A DNA stretch of 64,000 nt from the NCBI GenBank assembly GCA_009773315.1, contig WRPE01000001.1, positions 1 through 64,000 on the forward strand, read 5' to 3'. The translations under genes were made by a program, and so were the position numbers. This stretch comes from Syntrophaceae bacterium (GTDB lineage Bacteria; Desulfobacterota; Syntrophia; Syntrophales; Smithellaceae). Under the pieces are notes generated by a model. The model had not been told where the DNA came from and made no database searches. It worked only from the letters and a program-made list of their open reading frames with translations. Shown here in pieces: positions 63,659 through 64,000 of this stretch; within the stretch, counting starts at the first letter, position 1, and each line of letters opens with the position of its first letter.

Positions 63659-64000
63659 TCAGCACGCCAATGCCGTTTTCAGAGTATCCGTTTTCAGGTT
63701 GCCACCGGACATGATCATCACTACTTTTTTACCGGCCAGGCGATCCTTAATTTTGTAGGCAGCCATCAGAGAAACAGCGCCTGCGGCCTCGGCCAAATTA
63801 TGGGTGGCTGTCAGCGCCATTTTAACGCCTTCCAGTATCTCGTCTTCGGTCAGCAGGACGACATCATTGATAGTGTCCTTGAGAAGAACATAGGGCAGAT
63901 GGAATACCGTTCTGGCGGCCAGGCCGTCTGCAACCGTATGGGCATCATCGAGCGTGACAATTTCTCCCTTTTTCCATGAATTATAGAAGGATGGTGCGTT
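63659..64000 (-). CDS. Threonine dehydratase-like PLP enzyme (C-terminal part, cut by window edge)
   Basis: Only the last 113 codons are in the window, so the gene continues to the right. They show the C-terminal part of a fold II PLP enzyme: KGEIVTLDDAHTVADGLAARTV, then EILEGVKMALTATHNLAEAAGAVSLMAAYKIKDRLAGKKVVMIMSGGN, which matches serine/threonine dehydratase (threonine ammonia-lyase) with the SGGN phosphate-adjacent loop. No ACT domain follows, so it is of the catabolic or short type. The 173-base gap to the channel gene has no recognised feature. Confidence 0.82.
   Translation of the reverse strand, partial: NAPSFYNSWKKGEIVTLDDAHTVADGLAARTVFHLPYVLLKDTINDVVLLTEDEILEGVKMALTATHNLAEAAGAVSLMAAYKIKDRLAGKKVVMIMSGGNLKTDTLKTALAC

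Noticed and set aside
63572-63979. A 135-codon plus-strand frame at the right edge
   Set aside because: The minus strand encodes a clear threonine dehydratase C-terminus through the window edge.

Overview
The window looks like chromosome from an anaerobic, Gram-negative bacterium with a fatty-acid or carboxylate lifestyle. The best guess is a deltaproteobacterium (Desulfobacterota, Syntrophaceae-like). The clues are a TonB receptor and lipoproteins (outer membrane), two acyl-CoA dehydrogenases with EtfAB, a thiolase, an NDP-forming acyl-CoA synthetase, an AMP-forming acyl-CoA ligase, a tungsten-type aldehyde:ferredoxin oxidoreductase, a V-type ATPase, an in-frame UGA read as selenocysteine, NikR and a sigma-54 system. 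This placement is inference; there is no rRNA in the window. Gene density is high. I found no tRNA, rRNA, CRISPR array, IS transposase or phage gene.

Layout. 0.2-7.7 kb: a seven-gene V/A-type ATPase operon in the order E-DUF2764-A-B-D-I-K. 7.7-10.7 kb (minus): acyl-CoA dehydrogenase-etfB-etfA. 10.7-12.3 kb: a MITE-like repeat and three small genes. 12.3-14.6 kb: glutamate racemase and a double-domain ThyX-like protein, followed by a decayed gene fragment. 15.0-17.3 kb: thioesterase, a selenocysteine peroxiredoxin-like protein, and a convergent thiolase. 17.6-21.8 kb: membrane and lipid genes (TVP38, UbiA prenyltransferase, Cfa) and an MBL hydrolase. 21.9-25.9 kb: AOR-SCP2-alcohol dehydrogenase-SCP2, closed by a bidirectional terminator. 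26.0-31.0 kb (minus): TetR regulator, NDP-forming acyl-CoA synthetase and a long acyl-CoA dehydrogenase. 31.2-32.6 kb: NfeD and SPFH protein.

32.8-38.3 kb: a metal-import operon (TonB receptor, methyltransferase, ZnuABC-type ABC transporter) divergent from nikR, with a 12-bp-arm dyad between them, so probably a nickel uptake system. 38.4-42.3 kb: mrfA-mrfB DNA repair pair. 42.3-46.2 kb: a ZraS/ZraR-like two-component system divergent from a ZraP/Spy-like gene that has a well-formed sigma-54 promoter. 46.2-51.8 kb: leuACDB preceded by a promoter, a Leu-rich 39-codon leader ORF and an attenuator hairpin, followed by a stand-alone MetH reactivation domain. 51.9-61.6 kb (minus): a Liv-type ABC transporter with two binding proteins, two accessory exported proteins and a FadD-type ligase. 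61.8-63.5 kb (minus): a K+ channel with RCK domains. The right edge cuts a threonine dehydratase.

How the parts may work together (inference): the Liv-FadD operon and the TetR-synthetase-dehydrogenase operon could import, activate and oxidise organic acids. Acyl-CoA dehydrogenase/EtfAB and the thiolase fit beta-oxidation. AOR and the Fe-alcohol dehydrogenase interconvert acid, aldehyde and alcohol. The V-ATPase, whose proteolipid keeps the ligand pattern of Na+-type rings, would couple ATP to ion gradients. The most notable items are the Sec peroxiredoxin with its SECIS-like hairpin, the leucine attenuator, the NikR-linked import operon, the tandem ThyX-like protein and the AOR/SCP2/ADH module.
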